64,000 bases of DNA from Isoetes taiwanensis (GCA_021234155.1 JAJEKV010000084.1:2190545-2254544); one strand, 5' to 3'; numbered from the stretch's first letter, positions 22,873 to 36,068 are shown. Notes: generated by a model from the sequence alone, not told the origin. Program-made: numbers and translations.

Positions 22873-25800
22873 TCTTAGATGTGTGACCTGAAATCTTCAA
22901 GGCATAAATTCTAATGTTAAAAGAGATAGATTAAAGGTTTGTCCTTCTACTATAAAAGCTGACATATTTTTCTTTCAGGAACATAAGCTTCATGATGATG
23001 ATTTTGAAAAATTATTTTCCTTTGTTTTGCCTTCTAATTTTAAGCTTTGGGCTTTCAAAGCTAATAACTCTTCTGCTGGCATTTCTATAGCTTGGAGTGA
23101 TAGTCTCAATATCTCTAACATTCAAATGATGAATGCTAGCTGTGGCAGATGGCAGATTCTCCATGGAGATATTAACTTCAAAAAGTTTGCTTTTGTTAAT
23201 ATTTATGCTCAACATCAGCCTAGTGAAAGGAGCTCCATGTGGAATTGCATTAGAAACTTGACGGATAGGATCCCCTATGATAATTGCATCTTGGCGGTGA
23301 CTTTAACATGGTCACTCATGATTTCATGAGAAGCATCAATCATGCCTCTCACTAATCAAGAAGCAAACTCTTGGAATCATCTTCTTTCCAGCCATGATCT
23401 CAAGCTGGCTAGAACTCAGCCCAATTCCTTTAGTTGGTCCAATCATAGAGCTAATGATCCCATTCTTTGTATGCATGATAGATTCTATGTGAGTGAGCAC
23501 TTTTGGCATAGCATGTGTGAGAGTTTCTAATCTTAATGGCTTTACCATTTTGATCATTTCCCCAGCTCATTCAAATTAATGGTAACCCCATTATTACCAA
23601 AAGGAATTCTTTCTTTAAGTTAAATGTTTCTTTGCTCCAAAGATGAAAGTTTTCTTCAAGAATTGAGCTGATTTATAATAGCATCCCCAAGCCCACTACT
23701 CATTTGGGATGGATGAATTGGTGGGTTCTAACCTCCAAAAGCATCAAAAAGCTGGCTTAAGAATTGGGGCAAACAGATCCACGTCCAAGGTAAGAAGTAT
23801 CTTGAAGACCTTAGAGCTGAGCTTGATCCTGCCCTCAAGGGCATCAAGATGATATCAAACCGAAAATTGAAAAGGAGAAAATTAAGATTGCCAAAGGTTG
23901 GCGGCTTTTAAGGCCAAGATTAAGGAGCTCAAGGAAGATGAAAGATCCAATTCCAAGTATTTCTTCATCAAAGCTAAAAAGCAAAACAAAAAGGAATCAC
24001 ATTTATAGTATTCAGGTGAGGGTATAACTGTTTCTGAGGACATTGACCTCAAAAAGGCTGCTACCAATCATTTCATTAAGATTATGGGTACTAACCATGA
24101 TTTCTCTGAAGCTGAAATGGATGAGTTCATTCACATGCAAAATGTTATTCAAGATCATCATAATGACACTTTGAAAGCTCCTTTTTACCAATGAGGAACT
24201 CTTCACAAGTGTCTCGGTATGGAAAATGGTAAGACACACGGGGGCGGATGGCCTTCTGCTGAATTTTTAAAAAACTTGGGGCATTATTGGCTCTGACATT
24301 ACTAATCTGTGCAATGAGTTTTTGATGCTTAGATCCATGGACTGCAGGATCAATACCAGACTCATTACCCTTATCCCCAAAATTGAGGAGCCTACTACTT
24401 TTTCTGATTACAGGCCTATTTCCCTCACTAATGTGGTGTATAAAATCATCTCTGCCACTATTGCCTCAGTTGAAGCACATCCTTAACATGGTCATCTCCA
24501 ACAACCAATCAGCTTATCTCAAGGATAGATTTATCTTGGACAATGTAGTAATGGCTAATATTAGTATGAATTGGGCTAAGGAAACCAAGCAAAACATTGG
24601 CCTGCTCAAACTAGATATTACCAAAGCTTTTGATACAATTTCTTGGAAATTCTTAATCAAATGCTGTCATAAGATGGGATTTTCTCATGATGTAACTAGC
24701 ATGTTTTTAGCCATTCTAAAGAACTCCAGATCTTCTGTCCTAATCAATGGTGAGTGCAGCCCCTTCTTCAAGATCAAAAGAGGGGTGAAACAAGGCTGTC
24801 CTTTGGCTCCCTTCCTCTTCCTCATAGTTATGGAAGCTTTAAACAGTGCTCTCAAGAAATCTGAAAATGATGGCAAAATTAAAGGCTTGAAGCTCCCAGA
24901 CGATCAGATATTTCTTAATGCTCATTTTGCAGATGACACCTTCCTATTTATCAAAATGGAGGAAGCCTCAATCACCAATGCCCAAGAGCTGCTTCATAAG
25001 TTTGGCAACACTTCTGGATGTAAGATCAACCCTACCAAATCAAAGTTGATGGCATATAATCAGGTATCAGGGCAGAATTCTGCTCATAACCTGGGCTGTG
25101 AGTATCTCTCTCCTACCACTAAATCTAAGATTCTAGGCATTCCTTTTGCTTTGAGAAGTAATGCTAGTGAGCTCTGGGGTGATATCATTGAGAAATTTAA
25201 TAAGAAAGCTGATATGTTAAATAGTAAGTTTCTCTCCAAAAATGGCAGAGCTATCTTGGCTAATTCTATTAATTCTGCCTCTCATGTTTATCAATCCTCC
25301 ATTCTTCTAGCTCCTAAAAAAGTTACCTCCAAACTTCAGAGTATTCTAGGCAGATTTATAGCTAATGGGGGTACTAGAAGAACCTGGATTCCTGTTGCCA
25401 TGAAGGAATATCTGAAAAGCAAGAAAAATGGCGGTTTGGATATTATTGACATTGAAAAGCAGAGTATGGCACTGGCTGCCAAGTACATCTATAGGGCAGG
25501 CTTCAACAAGATCAATCATCCAGTGTCTTGTCTTATTAGACACTACTTATGTAGATGCAAACCCTTTGGCTGGAGAAATGTTAAAATGTTGCCTGACAGT
25601 CTTTTCTTTGATTTTAAAGTTCCAAATAATACACCTGGTATCATAAAGAAATGGATCAAGGCTTGGAAGATTGGATGCAAGATGTATAGCTGGAAGGAAG
25701 GGTTATCTAAAGATCAATCTATTTTCTGGAACCCTTCTCTTATTTTAAATAATCCTAACATGTGTTTGGCTTTGAATTTTCCTATTCAGTGTAGAAAATG

Positions 25801-26468
25801 GTCAGACAGAGGTATTACTCATATCTCTCACCTTTTTAATGATCGGGGGATGAGGAAAACGAGATGCTATACAATGCTATTAAGGTTTGCTTAAGTCTAG
25901 GTACTTGGCATAATGAAGATATCCAATGGCATCACAAGGGGAAAATTCCCTACAAAGTTAGTCTGATCTACAAGTTCCTCACAAGAGGTTACACCATATC
26001 CTTACATTTAAAGTGGGATATATTTGCAGACAAGTGTTCAGCCAATCTGAGATTCATGTGGAACTCCCCAATTAACCCTAGGATTAAATCCTTCATTTGG
26101 CAACTATGGCATAAGGCTCTTGCCACTAATTCCAAGAGGTTTAGATTGAATATGACCTCCTCTAATCTGTGTGAAAGATGTTTGCGGGAGGCGGGGAAGA
26201 TGAAGATCACCTCTTTAGTAAATGCCTTTGGTCTGAATGGGTTCTTGAGCTGGCAGCCATTGAGTTTAACATTCCTTACCTTTCTGAAACTGCCTTGGTG
26301 GATATTATATTTCCCAACCAACCTAAAGATTGGAGAATTTATATCCTCCTTTGGAGGATGTGGAAGGCTAAGTACTCTCTCATCTTCAAAGAAGAGATTG
26401 TGTGGCCTAAGACTGTCATTGAACAGTCAAAATTTGATATAAAATGGATTAATGAAGTATTTAGGTAA
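22862..26468 (+). pseudogene. LINE ORF2 (endonuclease + reverse transcriptase), copy 2
   Basis: Same domain order as copy 1. The best-preserved reverse transcriptase in the array lies at 24383-25894, with NQSAYLKDRFILDNVVMANI, LLKLDITKAFDTISW, RGVKQGCPLAPFLFLIVMEA, HFADDTFLFIKM and SGCKINPTKSKLMAYN. The zf-RVT-like C-terminus is near 26040-26300. The shared TGA for Trp at codon 10 and several frameshifts in the endonuclease and linker prevent a full product. Flush after the stop, GTAACTTATACAC…TTTTTCAG resembles an intron, which would be odd in a LINE. Confidence 0.87.
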
Positions 26469-26937
26469 CTTATACACTTCTTTTTGCTTTTTCAGGAAAT
26501 ATTTTGGTGGGACAAAAGAAGTTAAGATGGGACCGGATCAATTTGATTATCAATGCAATGTGGCTTGATCAGTTTGGAGCCAACCCTACGATATATCATG
26601 GAGATCAGTGTCGATGCGACTGTTCTTGCTTCCAGAATCTTGATTTGCGAAGACGCTAATTTGCGAGGCCGTGGATCTTACTGGGCGTTTCAACCCAGCA
26701 AAATTCCAGACATGCAACTGTCTGTTCTGCCAATTCTGCTCGACTTCCAGAGGTTTAGGGCGAAAATAGTGCCCATATGGGATATTTCCGACCATTGAAC
26801 TTGCGGGGTTTTTTTTTCCTAATAGTGAATGCATGCCTATAATATATGCATTCCTTGATACTCAAAGTCACTTTTTATAGTCACTTGAGATGCTCATAGT
26901 TAGAACCTCTTGAATCTCGTCACTACAGAGAACAATG

Positions 26938-27650
26938 ATTTATTGTCACTTTTTTTGTCACTAAAATAATATGTCCAAAAACTGATATAAAAATGACAAT
27001 GAAAATAACAAAAATAGTGAAAACCAAATGGCAATAGAATGATGCAATAGTGGCAAAAGAAAGTGACAAAAGGATGATGTAAATGTGACTATAATGTGAT
27101 AATAGAATGACATGATTTTGACAAACCATGTGTTAAAAATGTGACAATAAATTGACTTAATACTAACAAAAGTGGTGACAAACAAATGATACAAACATGA
27201 ATATGATGTGGCAATAAATGACACAACTGTGACAATAGGCTGACAAAGTTTTGACAAAACCATGTGCCAAAAATGTGTCAATAGACTAACTCTAAAATGA
27301 CAAAAGTAGTGACAAAGAAATGATATAAATTTGACCATAGTGTGACAATAAAATGTCATAACTTTGACAAAGATGTTAGAGAAAAAGTGGCGCAAATGTG
27401 TCAATAGTGTGCCAATAGAATGTCTCAAATGTGGCAAAACGGAAGAATAAGATGACAAAAAGGGTGAATATAAAATGACAAATAATAAGTTGGCATCAAA
27501 GTGTCAATGATGACAATAAGATGACAATAAACAGACTATGAAATGATATGATGACAATAAGATGACAATAAACAGACTTTGAAATGATAATAGGATGACA
27601 AAAAGTTCCAATAAACCGACTTTAAAGTGACAAGCTGATAAAAAATTATT
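26938..27650. repeat. A-rich TGACA minisatellite, copy 2
   Basis: Same array as in copy 1, with a local extra duplication at ~27511-27600 (GATGACAATAAGATGACA repeated with its flanks) not seen in copy 1. No gene is supported from here to the transposon start at 27968. Confidence 0.8.
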
Positions 27651-28112
27651 TGAGAAGTCAAGATCTTGGTCAAAATTATTCTTGGTCATCATTGTTAGGC
27701 TCTAACATAGTAGTATCAATCAGACATCTGCGCCTGGATACAACATGGACTACAATCCACCATGTTGGGTTAACAGGGTTTTCAAAAAGGAAAACTTGTT
27801 TAACTTATTTAGGGTAAACTAATGGTTCATTCATCTCTCCAAGAGCATGTGTTGAATCAATCTGATAGAAACTCGAAGGAGGTCTGATTTTTGCCTTTAT
27901 AAATAACTTTGAACCTTTTTTCCCTCAAGATGGTCACATGAGATGAATGGAAGTCAACATCAATAACGGGTGTAAAATCGCTAGTGGGGTACAATTTTTG
28001 GCGAAGCGTTTAAGCACTTTAAGTGCTGAAACTCGCGAACGTCAAAGCCCGTCAAACCCTTCTCCCTCCTTTTTCCCTGCGTGCGAAAACTCAGATCAGT
28101 GTTTGACTGTTA

Positions 28113-29230
28113 ATGATGGAGGCATGGAGCACGGATGATTTTCACAGCATCAGAGGTCTGTGCAATTCGGGGGTGAAGCCCCACGAGGAAGAAACTTGGT
28201 TGGAAAATAATGTCACGGATCGAGATTGGGAATCTGTTTGGACAAAGAAGTTGAACAAGGGAAAGATAAAATGGCACTGTGCAAAGGAGCATCTTTAAGA
28301 GAAGTTGGAAACACTCTGCCGAAAAATCTACAAGAATTGTCACAACAAAGAAGTAAGAAAGCAACTGGCCCTTGCTTTTGCGTTTGAAAATTGCACTAGA
28401 TCAATAGTTGCACCTGAGGAACACAAAGTAAACTGGGCTGCCACAACAATAGACAAGTAAAAACAGAGGCAGATGTTGTAGCACATGTTAGGAAAACTGA
28501 AATGAAGGCATAGCCAAAGGTGGCAGCTGGATCAAATGAGATTAGTGCATGTGATGAAAACATAAAAACCTTAGAGAATGCAGTATAGGAGATTGGAAAA
28601 TCAATTTTACTTATCACAAAGAATCTGAAACAAAGAGGGAAGTGAGTTGAAAGGCAATGAGAAGGCCCTCAAGTCTGAGAAAATGATGTTGGAAGAGGCT
28701 GAGAACAGTTTAAGACATGCCACAAATAACTTGGCTACAAAACAGGAGGAGTTCAAGCTTAATCCAAACTGTGAGTTGGAGGGAGAAATTAAAGATTTGG
28801 AGCAGACTGTCCAGATGGAAACTTGGCACAGGAACAAGGTACAAAAAGCAATGAACCCTACATCTGTTAATGAGCAGGTCAAATGTAAAATCAAACTTGA
28901 GGAGGAGTTAAAAGTTCTCGAAGAAGAACAAAGACTTCTGCATTTCTACATAAACAATTTGTGGAAGCTGAAAATGGATACTCTCGCAACATTTAGCATC
29001 TCTACTATTATCTGAGATAAGTTGTTAGTGCAAGATCCATTTTATACATGCAAAGATGTGGTGCGGAATTCACTAAAGCTTACAAGTTAAGTTTAGCACT
29101 GAATTGCCAACATGAGTATCATATAGCTTGTTGTTCATTGTTGAGAGGAGGACAATATATTCATGGTTGCCCTGGAAAGGTGCCAGAGGGTGTATTTGAC
29201 GAGCTAGGTTCTTGCAGGTGCTTCAAATAG
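28113..29230 (+). pseudogene. Transposon plus-strand gene, N-terminal module: coiled coil + Cys/His zinc-finger, copy 2
   Basis: Start MMEAWSTDDFHSIRGL. A better-kept coiled-coil region follows (28647-29015: EKMMLEEAENSLRHATNNLA, KQEEFKLNPNCELEGEIKDL), then the Cys/His cluster ending GCPGKVPEGVFDELGSCRCF. After the stop at 29230, coding-like sequence continues in another frame (HTEALKEVEGVIPLDDGNLG at ~29515; KDAGSSLNHDTTPIKVF at ~29677), which joins this module to the HAD domain. Shared TAG stops at ~28511 and ~28587 lie where CAG (Gln) would fit. Family unknown. Confidence 0.58.
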
Positions 29231-30020
29231 TACACCAAAAAAAGATGTGTTAATCAGTCTTGCAATTGAGGTCTCACCCTACAGGGTTCAAAGAAGGACA
29301 TTGGCTTCATTTGAAGATGCACAACACCTACAAAGTGCTATAGGAGTACAGTCAATTGTGACTGATTTGAATGTAACAGCAGAACCACCACCACCAGTCC
29401 AAGAATGTAACAGCAGTCCAAGAAGCTGTCCAAGAAGCTATAGAAGAATTTGTAAACACAGCACCAGTTGTAAACACAACACCAGTTGGAAAAAACAACA
29501 GACCCGGGTGTACACACTGAAGCACTTAAGGAAGTTGAGGGAGTAATTCCATTGGATGATGGCAACTTGGGTGAATTTTTGTCAAAAGGAAGGGCAGAAG
29601 AACAAAGAGGGGTAAGCTAGAGGATAGCAAAGAAGTTGTTCAGGCTACAAGAAAGAGAACAAGAAGCAGCACTGTGAAAGATGCAGGAAGCAGTCTCAAT
29701 CATGACACCACACCTATCAAAGTGTTTTCTGAAGAAAATGCAGAATCAGGCCCTCAAGTTTCAGGTGAGCCTGATCTTCAACAAGTGATTGATGCCCTTA
29801 CAAAACCTGGAAAGTCAGTGTGGGAAGTCTTTTGCCCAAGGCCACAAGCGTGTGTTGCTTAAAACATTGAATATTATTGATTTTCTTTTGTTGCATTCCT
29901 TTGTGGGATTACCAGTTGATTCTGTTAGGTCGGGAGAATCCTGCTTTGTTGATCTGAAAGGTCTCCATATTCAACCCATTTTTCATCTTCATCTTCATCT
30001 ATTTATTCATGTAGTAATTC

Positions 30021-30785
30021 TTGTTGTGTAGGTATTCAGGATGTTCCAACGTACTAAATATTGATTTGGCAGCAAAAGATAAACTCATTGTCTTGGATTT
30101 AAATGGTGTGTTGGTAAAAACTTTTGGTGCAAATGAACACATACGCTTGGAATCAGGATTGACAATGACATACACTAGCAGAAAGAAAGTGATATTCAGA
30201 CCAGAAGCAGTGTTCTTCCTGAAGACTTTGTTACAGAAGTGTTGTGTTGGTATATGGTCATCAATGCAACTCTCTAATGTGGAAGATGTGCTGCAAGTAC
30301 TATGTCCAGATTTGAGGGACAGATTTCTATTTGTATGGGGACAGGAACAATGTGTGAAGACCAGTTTTTCCCACCCTGACAAACCTGGCTGTCCAGTCAT
30401 GATGAAGCCACTTGGGAAAATATATGAGTCATACCCAAGATTTAAAGGTAAGACTTTGCTTCTTGATGATTCATTATACAAGTCTTACCGTAGCAGCCCC
30501 TGGAAACTTCTGCTAGTACCTGCATTCAAAATGGATGTCTGTGATGAAGTGCTAACAGTACTCACCCCAAAGATAGAAGGAATACTGCAGGCCAAGACTG
30601 AGGAAAAAATGAAGTTACTGGTGAAGAACACACACAATTGCATGCCCTGGCCTATGACAAATAGAAAGATTATGAAGTTATGCTTGGAAAGACTTTCTGG
30701 AAAACAATTGCAGTTGTGCACTCTTGTGAATGAGGAATTGAAGAAGGTTTATGGTGATGAAGATTGTTATCCTCCATTACTGTGA
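30021..30785 (+). CDS. FCP1/NLI-interacting-factor-like HAD phosphatase domain, copy 2
   Basis: Continuous 254-codon frame, the cleanest copy. HAD motif I is at residues ~21-34 (KLIVLDLNGVLV), the FRPEAVFFLKTLLQKC segment at ~66, VGIWSSMQLSNVEDVLQVL at ~83, and the Asp pair KTLLLDDSLYKSY at ~146, followed by SPWKLLLVPAFK. The C-terminal part (PKIEGILQAKTEEKMKLLVK; LCLERLSGKQLQLCTLVNEE) is helical. The length suits an FCP1/SCP-like domain with a short tail. Upstream …TTGTTGTGTAG is a likely splice acceptor at ~30031, so the first residues of the open frame may be intronic. Nuclear protein-phosphatase function is inferred from the family; Asn in motif I may reduce or abolish catalysis. Confidence 0.78.
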   Translation: MLCRYSGCSNVLNIDLAAKDKLIVLDLNGVLVKTFGANEHIRLESGLTMTYTSRKKVIFRPEAVFFLKTLLQKCCVGIWSSMQLSNVEDVLQVLCPDLRDRFLFVWGQEQCVKTSFSHPDKPGCPVMMKPLGKIYESYPRFKGKTLLLDDSLYKSYRSSPWKLLLVPAFKMDVCDEVLTVLTPKIEGILQAKTEEKMKLLVKNTHNCMPWPMTNRKIMKLCLERLSGKQLQLCTLVNEELKKVYGDEDCYPPLL

Positions 30786-30974
30786 TTAAGCCTGAGACAT
30801 TTATGATTATTGGCCTGATTGTCATTTATTTAGGCCAAGGAATCCTACACTTTTCATGTACCATCTTTATCTTATATTAATTTAAGAATGTTTTTGCTAT
30901 ATTGTTTATATAGTTCAATACAGACTTGTTTATAAGTTTTTGCTATATTGTTTATATCTAGTTCAATGCTGACT

Positions 30975-31290
30975 GCAAGGGGTGCTTAAAACTTATCAAG
31001 TGCTTAAAAAAAATTTGCTTGCAAGTGCTAGTCTGGTACGAGTCTTAATGTCAGATACTGCTTACTGTTATGCAGTGACAGTTACTAAGTATGTAGTTGC
31101 TTAACGCTAGATTGCAGAAGTGTTAATGTCATCAAGTGCTTACTGTCATGCAGTTAAGGTGCAGTGCTTATTGTTATGCTATATAATTGTTTAAAGCTAG
31201 TTGTTCATTGCATAAGTGCTCGTGTTAACCAGTGCTTACTCACAAGCTTCTTTGAAACTAATTAAAGTGCTTAGTGTTTGAGCTAGAAAC
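30975..31290. repeat. AGTGCTTA-rich segment inside the transposon, copy 2
   Basis: Same irregular cluster of AAGTGCTTA-like motifs 3' of the FCP1-like gene as in copy 1. Confidence 0.55.
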
Positions 31291-31807
31291 CTTACATTAC
31301 ATTCAAGCAGAATTTGAATGGGGTATAAAAGAATTCAATGTTTTGTCACTGCATGGATAATAGAAGTAAGAACATCAAATGAATTCATTCTTTACATAAC
31401 AGAAAAAACAAAATGTGAGACAAAACAAAGAACAAACCATTTACGTTTTCAGATGGAAGTAGAAGCAAAAACTTTTTTACATTCAAAATGTTTTCAAGGC
31501 CGTTTGGCTTTACATCATAACATTTCTTTTTGAAAATTAAATGCCCGGAGGCTTCAACTATTCACAGTAAAAAAGCCCGGAGGCTTGCAATCATATGTTA
31601 AAAAAAACCCCGTAGGCATGTACATTCAGGAGGCAAGTTGGTATGAAGCTGGAGGCAAGCTGGAGGCTAAGAACAATCAAAAGAAAAAAGGGTGCTCTGC
31701 CCTAACAAATTTCATTGATTTGCATCACCATCTGCAACACAAAAAATTAAGAAATAACCGTTAGTTGATTGTTCAAGAAAACAAATAAAACATGCATGTA
31801 CCATTTA

Positions 31808-32103
31808 TCAGCGCCATGAACTCCTCAAATTCAGCGGATTCGTCTTTAATTTCTTCATCTGCTTCGTCAGCTTCGGCTTCTTCTTCTTCACTAGACCACT
31901 CGTTCTGTGAGGAATTCCCTTCCCACCCTTCAAGAACAGCCGTGACAAACTCCTGCTCAGAAAGTTCCTCCGATTCCTCATTCGGAAGGATTTAAGGCAA
32001 GTATAGTGGGCAGTGGAGGGAAGAGTGGAGGGAACGCCTCTTCGAGGCCAAGTAAGCACCTCTTGGAGGTCACCTCCGGCTCCTCATTAGCTGCACGCTT
32101 CAT
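31808..32103 (-). pseudogene. Small acidic ORF in the transposon, copy 2
   Basis: Counterpart of the 114-residue acidic frame of copy 1, starting at the same ATG (complement of 32101-32103). About 50 bp of the Ser-rich half is missing between CTCATT and CGGAAGG, which shifts the frame. Either copy 2 lost it or the deletion is an assembly collapse of a simple-sequence stretch. Confidence 0.4.
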
Positions 32104-32600
32104 GGCGAAGGATTGGCGAAGGATTGGGCGAAGGATTGGCTTAAGGCGGAAGCGTGAGCTTGTAAGAAGAGCGCCTAATGCTTAAATCCTATGCTTAGGC
32201 GCCTAGTGCTTAAATCCTATGCTTAGACACGTCAGTGTACGAAAAACCTCACACGCGCCAGAACAATTAATTCGTAATCAGGCTTAAATATTTCGTATGA
32301 CCATTGGAATTGACACATGTCACATCGAGGAAATGCCTTGACACTATATTTTTGCCAAGAATGTTTGGATAGTGATGGTACCAAAATAAATAATTGAATA
32401 TTATTCCAATGTCACAAATGTACATTCTTAAACAACAATTCAATCTTCATTTCGAAGTACGTGTCCATGCACACCACCCTTGTGCATCCTCACTATTATT
32501 AATATATATACAAATGTGTGCTTACGTGCTTAGGTGCTAGAACAACAAATCACTTGCAAAGAATTACATCAATTTGGTTAAGTGTCAAAGAATTACAATG

Positions 32601-35208
32601 TTATTGGGAGACTGGCCATAATTTTTTCATGGGTCTCTGTGAAATTTTGTACATGTACGTGCCTTCTATTTTATCCATATCAATTTTAGGATATCTTACC
32701 ACGTGGGCTGTGCATGGAGGCTTGGGTTGTTTAGTGAGCAACATGTACTTGAAATTACCCAAGAATTGATAAATCTTGTCCACTTAAGATAACCTCATGC
32801 ACTCCAAATTTTTGCCCCATCCATCTTTGTATGAATCTTCAAGTGTGCATTTGGGTTACGTGCACTTGAGGATGTAGAAGTCCACACCCCTCGAATTGTC
32901 TACCTCGGCATTCAGCGCAAAATTGTCGCATTACCTCTACCAAATTTTGATCCATTCATTGGCTTGTTCAAGAGTCTCCTTTTTTCTTCTCAACTCCACG
33001 GTTTTAAGTCGGTTACCTCCCACTTTCCAAATCTACGTATTGATGCGGGAGTCCCAATTCTGATCCATGCAAAACAAGCGGAAACATGATGGGCATCTAT
33101 GAGCAAGCCTGTTTGGTCTACTTCTGGCGATAGGTGATATCTGATGAATCTTCTTTGTGCCTTTGAGTTTTTCAATTTCATATTCTTGCATGTTTGCCAC
33201 AACAATGGGTTCAATTTTCCAAAAATATCTTTTGATCTCATCTGTTTCATCAAGCGGTAGGATTCTTTGAAATATGTACACGAAACTTTACAATACCTTT
33301 AGCATGCCTCGGTTGCACACCATTGGGTTTGAGTTGTTCCTTACTTAGCGACCTTTTGATAACAAAGACTGCACCATCATGTTCACCTTTACCATGAGCG
33401 GTGGCAAAGTAGTTCCACATTATTTCCTTGTCATTCATTGTGAAGTACGCCTAAGAAAAAAAAAAAAAAAAGGTTTTCTTGACTTGAATTGTGATGAGCA
33501 GCCATCACTCCAAACCCAATGCTTCTCATACTCTATTTCTGTTCCTTAGGCCATGCAACATGCTTTTTGTAGGCGGTGTTCCACAAATAATGAGTCATGC
33601 ACTTTATCGAAATGTAAAAGTGAGTCTCTTTTATGATCTTCCTACCATTGTTGAGTCTATTCCTGATCTGCTCCAATCTTCTGTTCTTTTTTTTCTTCTT
33701 TGGACAGTCTTCTTCTGTCTGCACAGGAACAGGAATATCAACACTTTTGTCATGTCTATATGTTATGTGAACAAGTATAGAAACTTGGTCTGTATGCCAA
33801 TGCATTGATTGGGGCTCATTCGGATCTTGATCTTTGTAATTTTACGCAAAGTCAATAACAGATACAATTGTATCTTGGAAATGATGACACTAATTGTTTA
33901 AACCCGATTGGCACGCCAATGTGCTATGTAATTGTGAGGAACAAAATCTGATATTACCTTCTTCACATCCTCTTGAAACTCTTTGGGACTTCTCTCCTTC
34001 TGTACTAATCTTAAGACGGGTTTGTACCTCAAAGCCTTTCTTGGATCTCTGAATTCTCTGTCCTGGTCCACAGGTTGCTTTTCAAATGTCTTCCAAGTAA
34101 CTAGTAATGAACCCGTGCCATCCATTTCCTGTGGACATTTTCTAATTCTATCCAACCCACATTTTTTACACGCCAACATCAAGCAGTTATGATCAAACCA
34201 CTCCTCATCATCACCTTTGCCTTCATGAACTCCACCCAATTTTCTCATGTTGTTCAATCCCTGCATGATGTATTCAAATTTCAAGTGGTAGATGCAACAG
34301 CATGTATGCCTTTCACGCATCCTCCTTACAAAACTCGGTTTCAACCTCTCAAAAGTCTGCAATGCAATTTTGATATCAGGATTCTCCTCTCTAAACCTGA
34401 GGTAGAATTGCAACTGCAGGGAAATCGTGTGAATGCCAAATAAATGCTACATATAATGAACCCTACAATATAGGATGAATACTTACTTGGCTGACTTCAA
34501 GAAGGTGAATTGGATGTTCCATCTTTATTCCTGTCTCTGATACATACCTCCTCACGTCTTTCTTGTATGGAGAAACTCTTGTATTCTCTGTCGGAACTTG
34601 AGAACGACTTCTTTATTGTAATCTAACATGCTATCCATCCGCTTCCTCCTCACGAACATTGACCAAGGTCCTTTCCCTTTGTTAGCTTGCACCCTTTTTG
34701 AAAAGCATTTGAAATTGTTTTTCCGGGGATCTTTGAGCAATCAGGCCACTTTGTTTTAGTTCAATGGCTTGACACCATTTGTACGGCCGGCGCCATTATC
34801 GGGGTGGACTTCCTTGCCACGAAGCATGTCATGATTCCTCTCATACTTATGTTCTTGCATTGTTTCCTTCAAATTCTTCACCATTTGCTCGGCCATAGTA
34901 ACCTGCTTAGATTTCTTTATAGAAGCAATTGGTAAATCTCTTGCCCTCTAAAGAAGACTGTCAAGGATACGGCCTTTGTCATTGTCATCATTTGTACTAA
35001 TTTGGTTGAATACTTCAAAAATTTCTCCTGAAATTTCTCTTATTCTGCGGTCACTCAGTCTCAATTTCTTATTCTTCTAAGGCGAATCTTTAGAAGGGGA
35101 ATTCTTCTTCATTGCTACCTTCTTTGCATACAATCTCTGCCTCTGATCCCTCTTCCTTGCTGCATCAATGGCTTTGTAAGGTGAACGGGGAGAGGAATTG
35201 GGTTTCAT
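32601..35208 (-). pseudogene. Candidate transposase of the 7.6 kb element (HGKG/DG type), copy 2
   Basis: Same gene as in copy 1. Here the Cys-rich middle exon is readable as one 171-residue frame (33898-34413: RRMRERHTCCCIYHLKFEY, MLACKKCGLDRIRKCP, KVISDFVPHNYIAHWRANR). The N-terminus starts at the complement of ~35208 (MKPNSSPRSPYKAIDAA). The catalytic-looking block (WSDGC…HGKGEHDG) lies at ~33370-33520 but is frame-broken. Intron-like AT-rich gaps with AG/GT borders separate the blocks. Conserved Asp and Glu/Asp residues suit a DDE/D nuclease, but I cannot align it to prove that. Confidence 0.65.
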
Positions 35209-36068
35209 CTCTCCCGGATTTCTGTGTATTGCAAAATTGGTGAGGGCAAATTGTTGAATTTCGGTTCAGGCAATTCTTGGAAACAATTAGTCCCTCCATT
35301 TTGCTTGAATTCAAGATGGGTAAGCTCGCCATCCACGAATATGGCAGGCTACAGGCATTCATATTTCCGGCACCATTCAAGCTCATGATTCTCTCAGCCT
35401 GTCATTTGATGGGCGTGCACCCTACATGTCAATTGATCAATCACGCACGTCGTGTTTAAAACACGCCAATTTTAAGCACTTGTAAGCGGCGTTCGGACGG
35501 TGATTTCTGCTACCCAGTACCGATTTTGCACCCTAATATCAGTAATTTGGCCAACATAATAAAGGTCACCCGTAATAAGTTGTCGATCGCGTTGACTGGC
35601 TTGACTTTTTTGTTCAAATTAAGAAGCAATTCCACAGTCATATGTCAAAGCGACCCCATTAGAGCCTCTATAGTCCAAAGATAGCTTCCAAAAGCCCACA
35701 TTGCATTGTGAAAATGAGTCTGCATTTTAGAAGGATACGAGAAATGAATCATGTGTATGTAACATACATTGACAATAAATAGAAAATTATACTTTTTTAA
35801 CACATCCAAGTGCAACGTTGAAGTCATCCTTTAAAACATACTTCATGCAAAGCTCGACTTCTGCAACAATATTTGAATATGTGGAGGAGTTGGTGGTGCC
35901 GGTTCACCTGATCGTTGTTAAGCTCTGGTAGTGATGTGAACATTAGCAAAGATGCATCCTTCAGCAACTTGCATAATACAGAGTATGCTTTGACAAACAT
36001 TGGGCATGACGTGAGGCATAAAGGTCTTCAAATCTTGCTCAAATGAAGAGATTTAGTTTATTTATGTT

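Larger units (their letters stand above)
20364..26819 (+). mobile_element. L1-type LINE, copy 2
   Basis: Same element as copy 1 in the same position, with longer open stretches: ORF1 from ~20899 to the SINE and again from 21907 to 22872, and reverse transcriptase open from 24383 to 25894. The end is placed at the GGGG-T run near 26806-26819. Confidence 0.87.
27968..35533. mobile_element. ~7.6 kb two-gene DNA transposon with GGGTG inverted repeats, copy 2 (Sola-like?)
   Basis: Left end GGGTGTAAAATCGCTAG and right end CGATTTTGCACCC, flanked by TAAC (27964-27967) and TAAT (35534-35537), exactly as in copy 1. Gene order and convergent orientation are the same. This copy has the clearest reading frames, notably a continuous FCP1-like domain. 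The insertion is shared by copies 1 and 2, so it predates the tandem duplication. Copy 3 is truncated before this point and is not informative. Confidence 0.72.
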
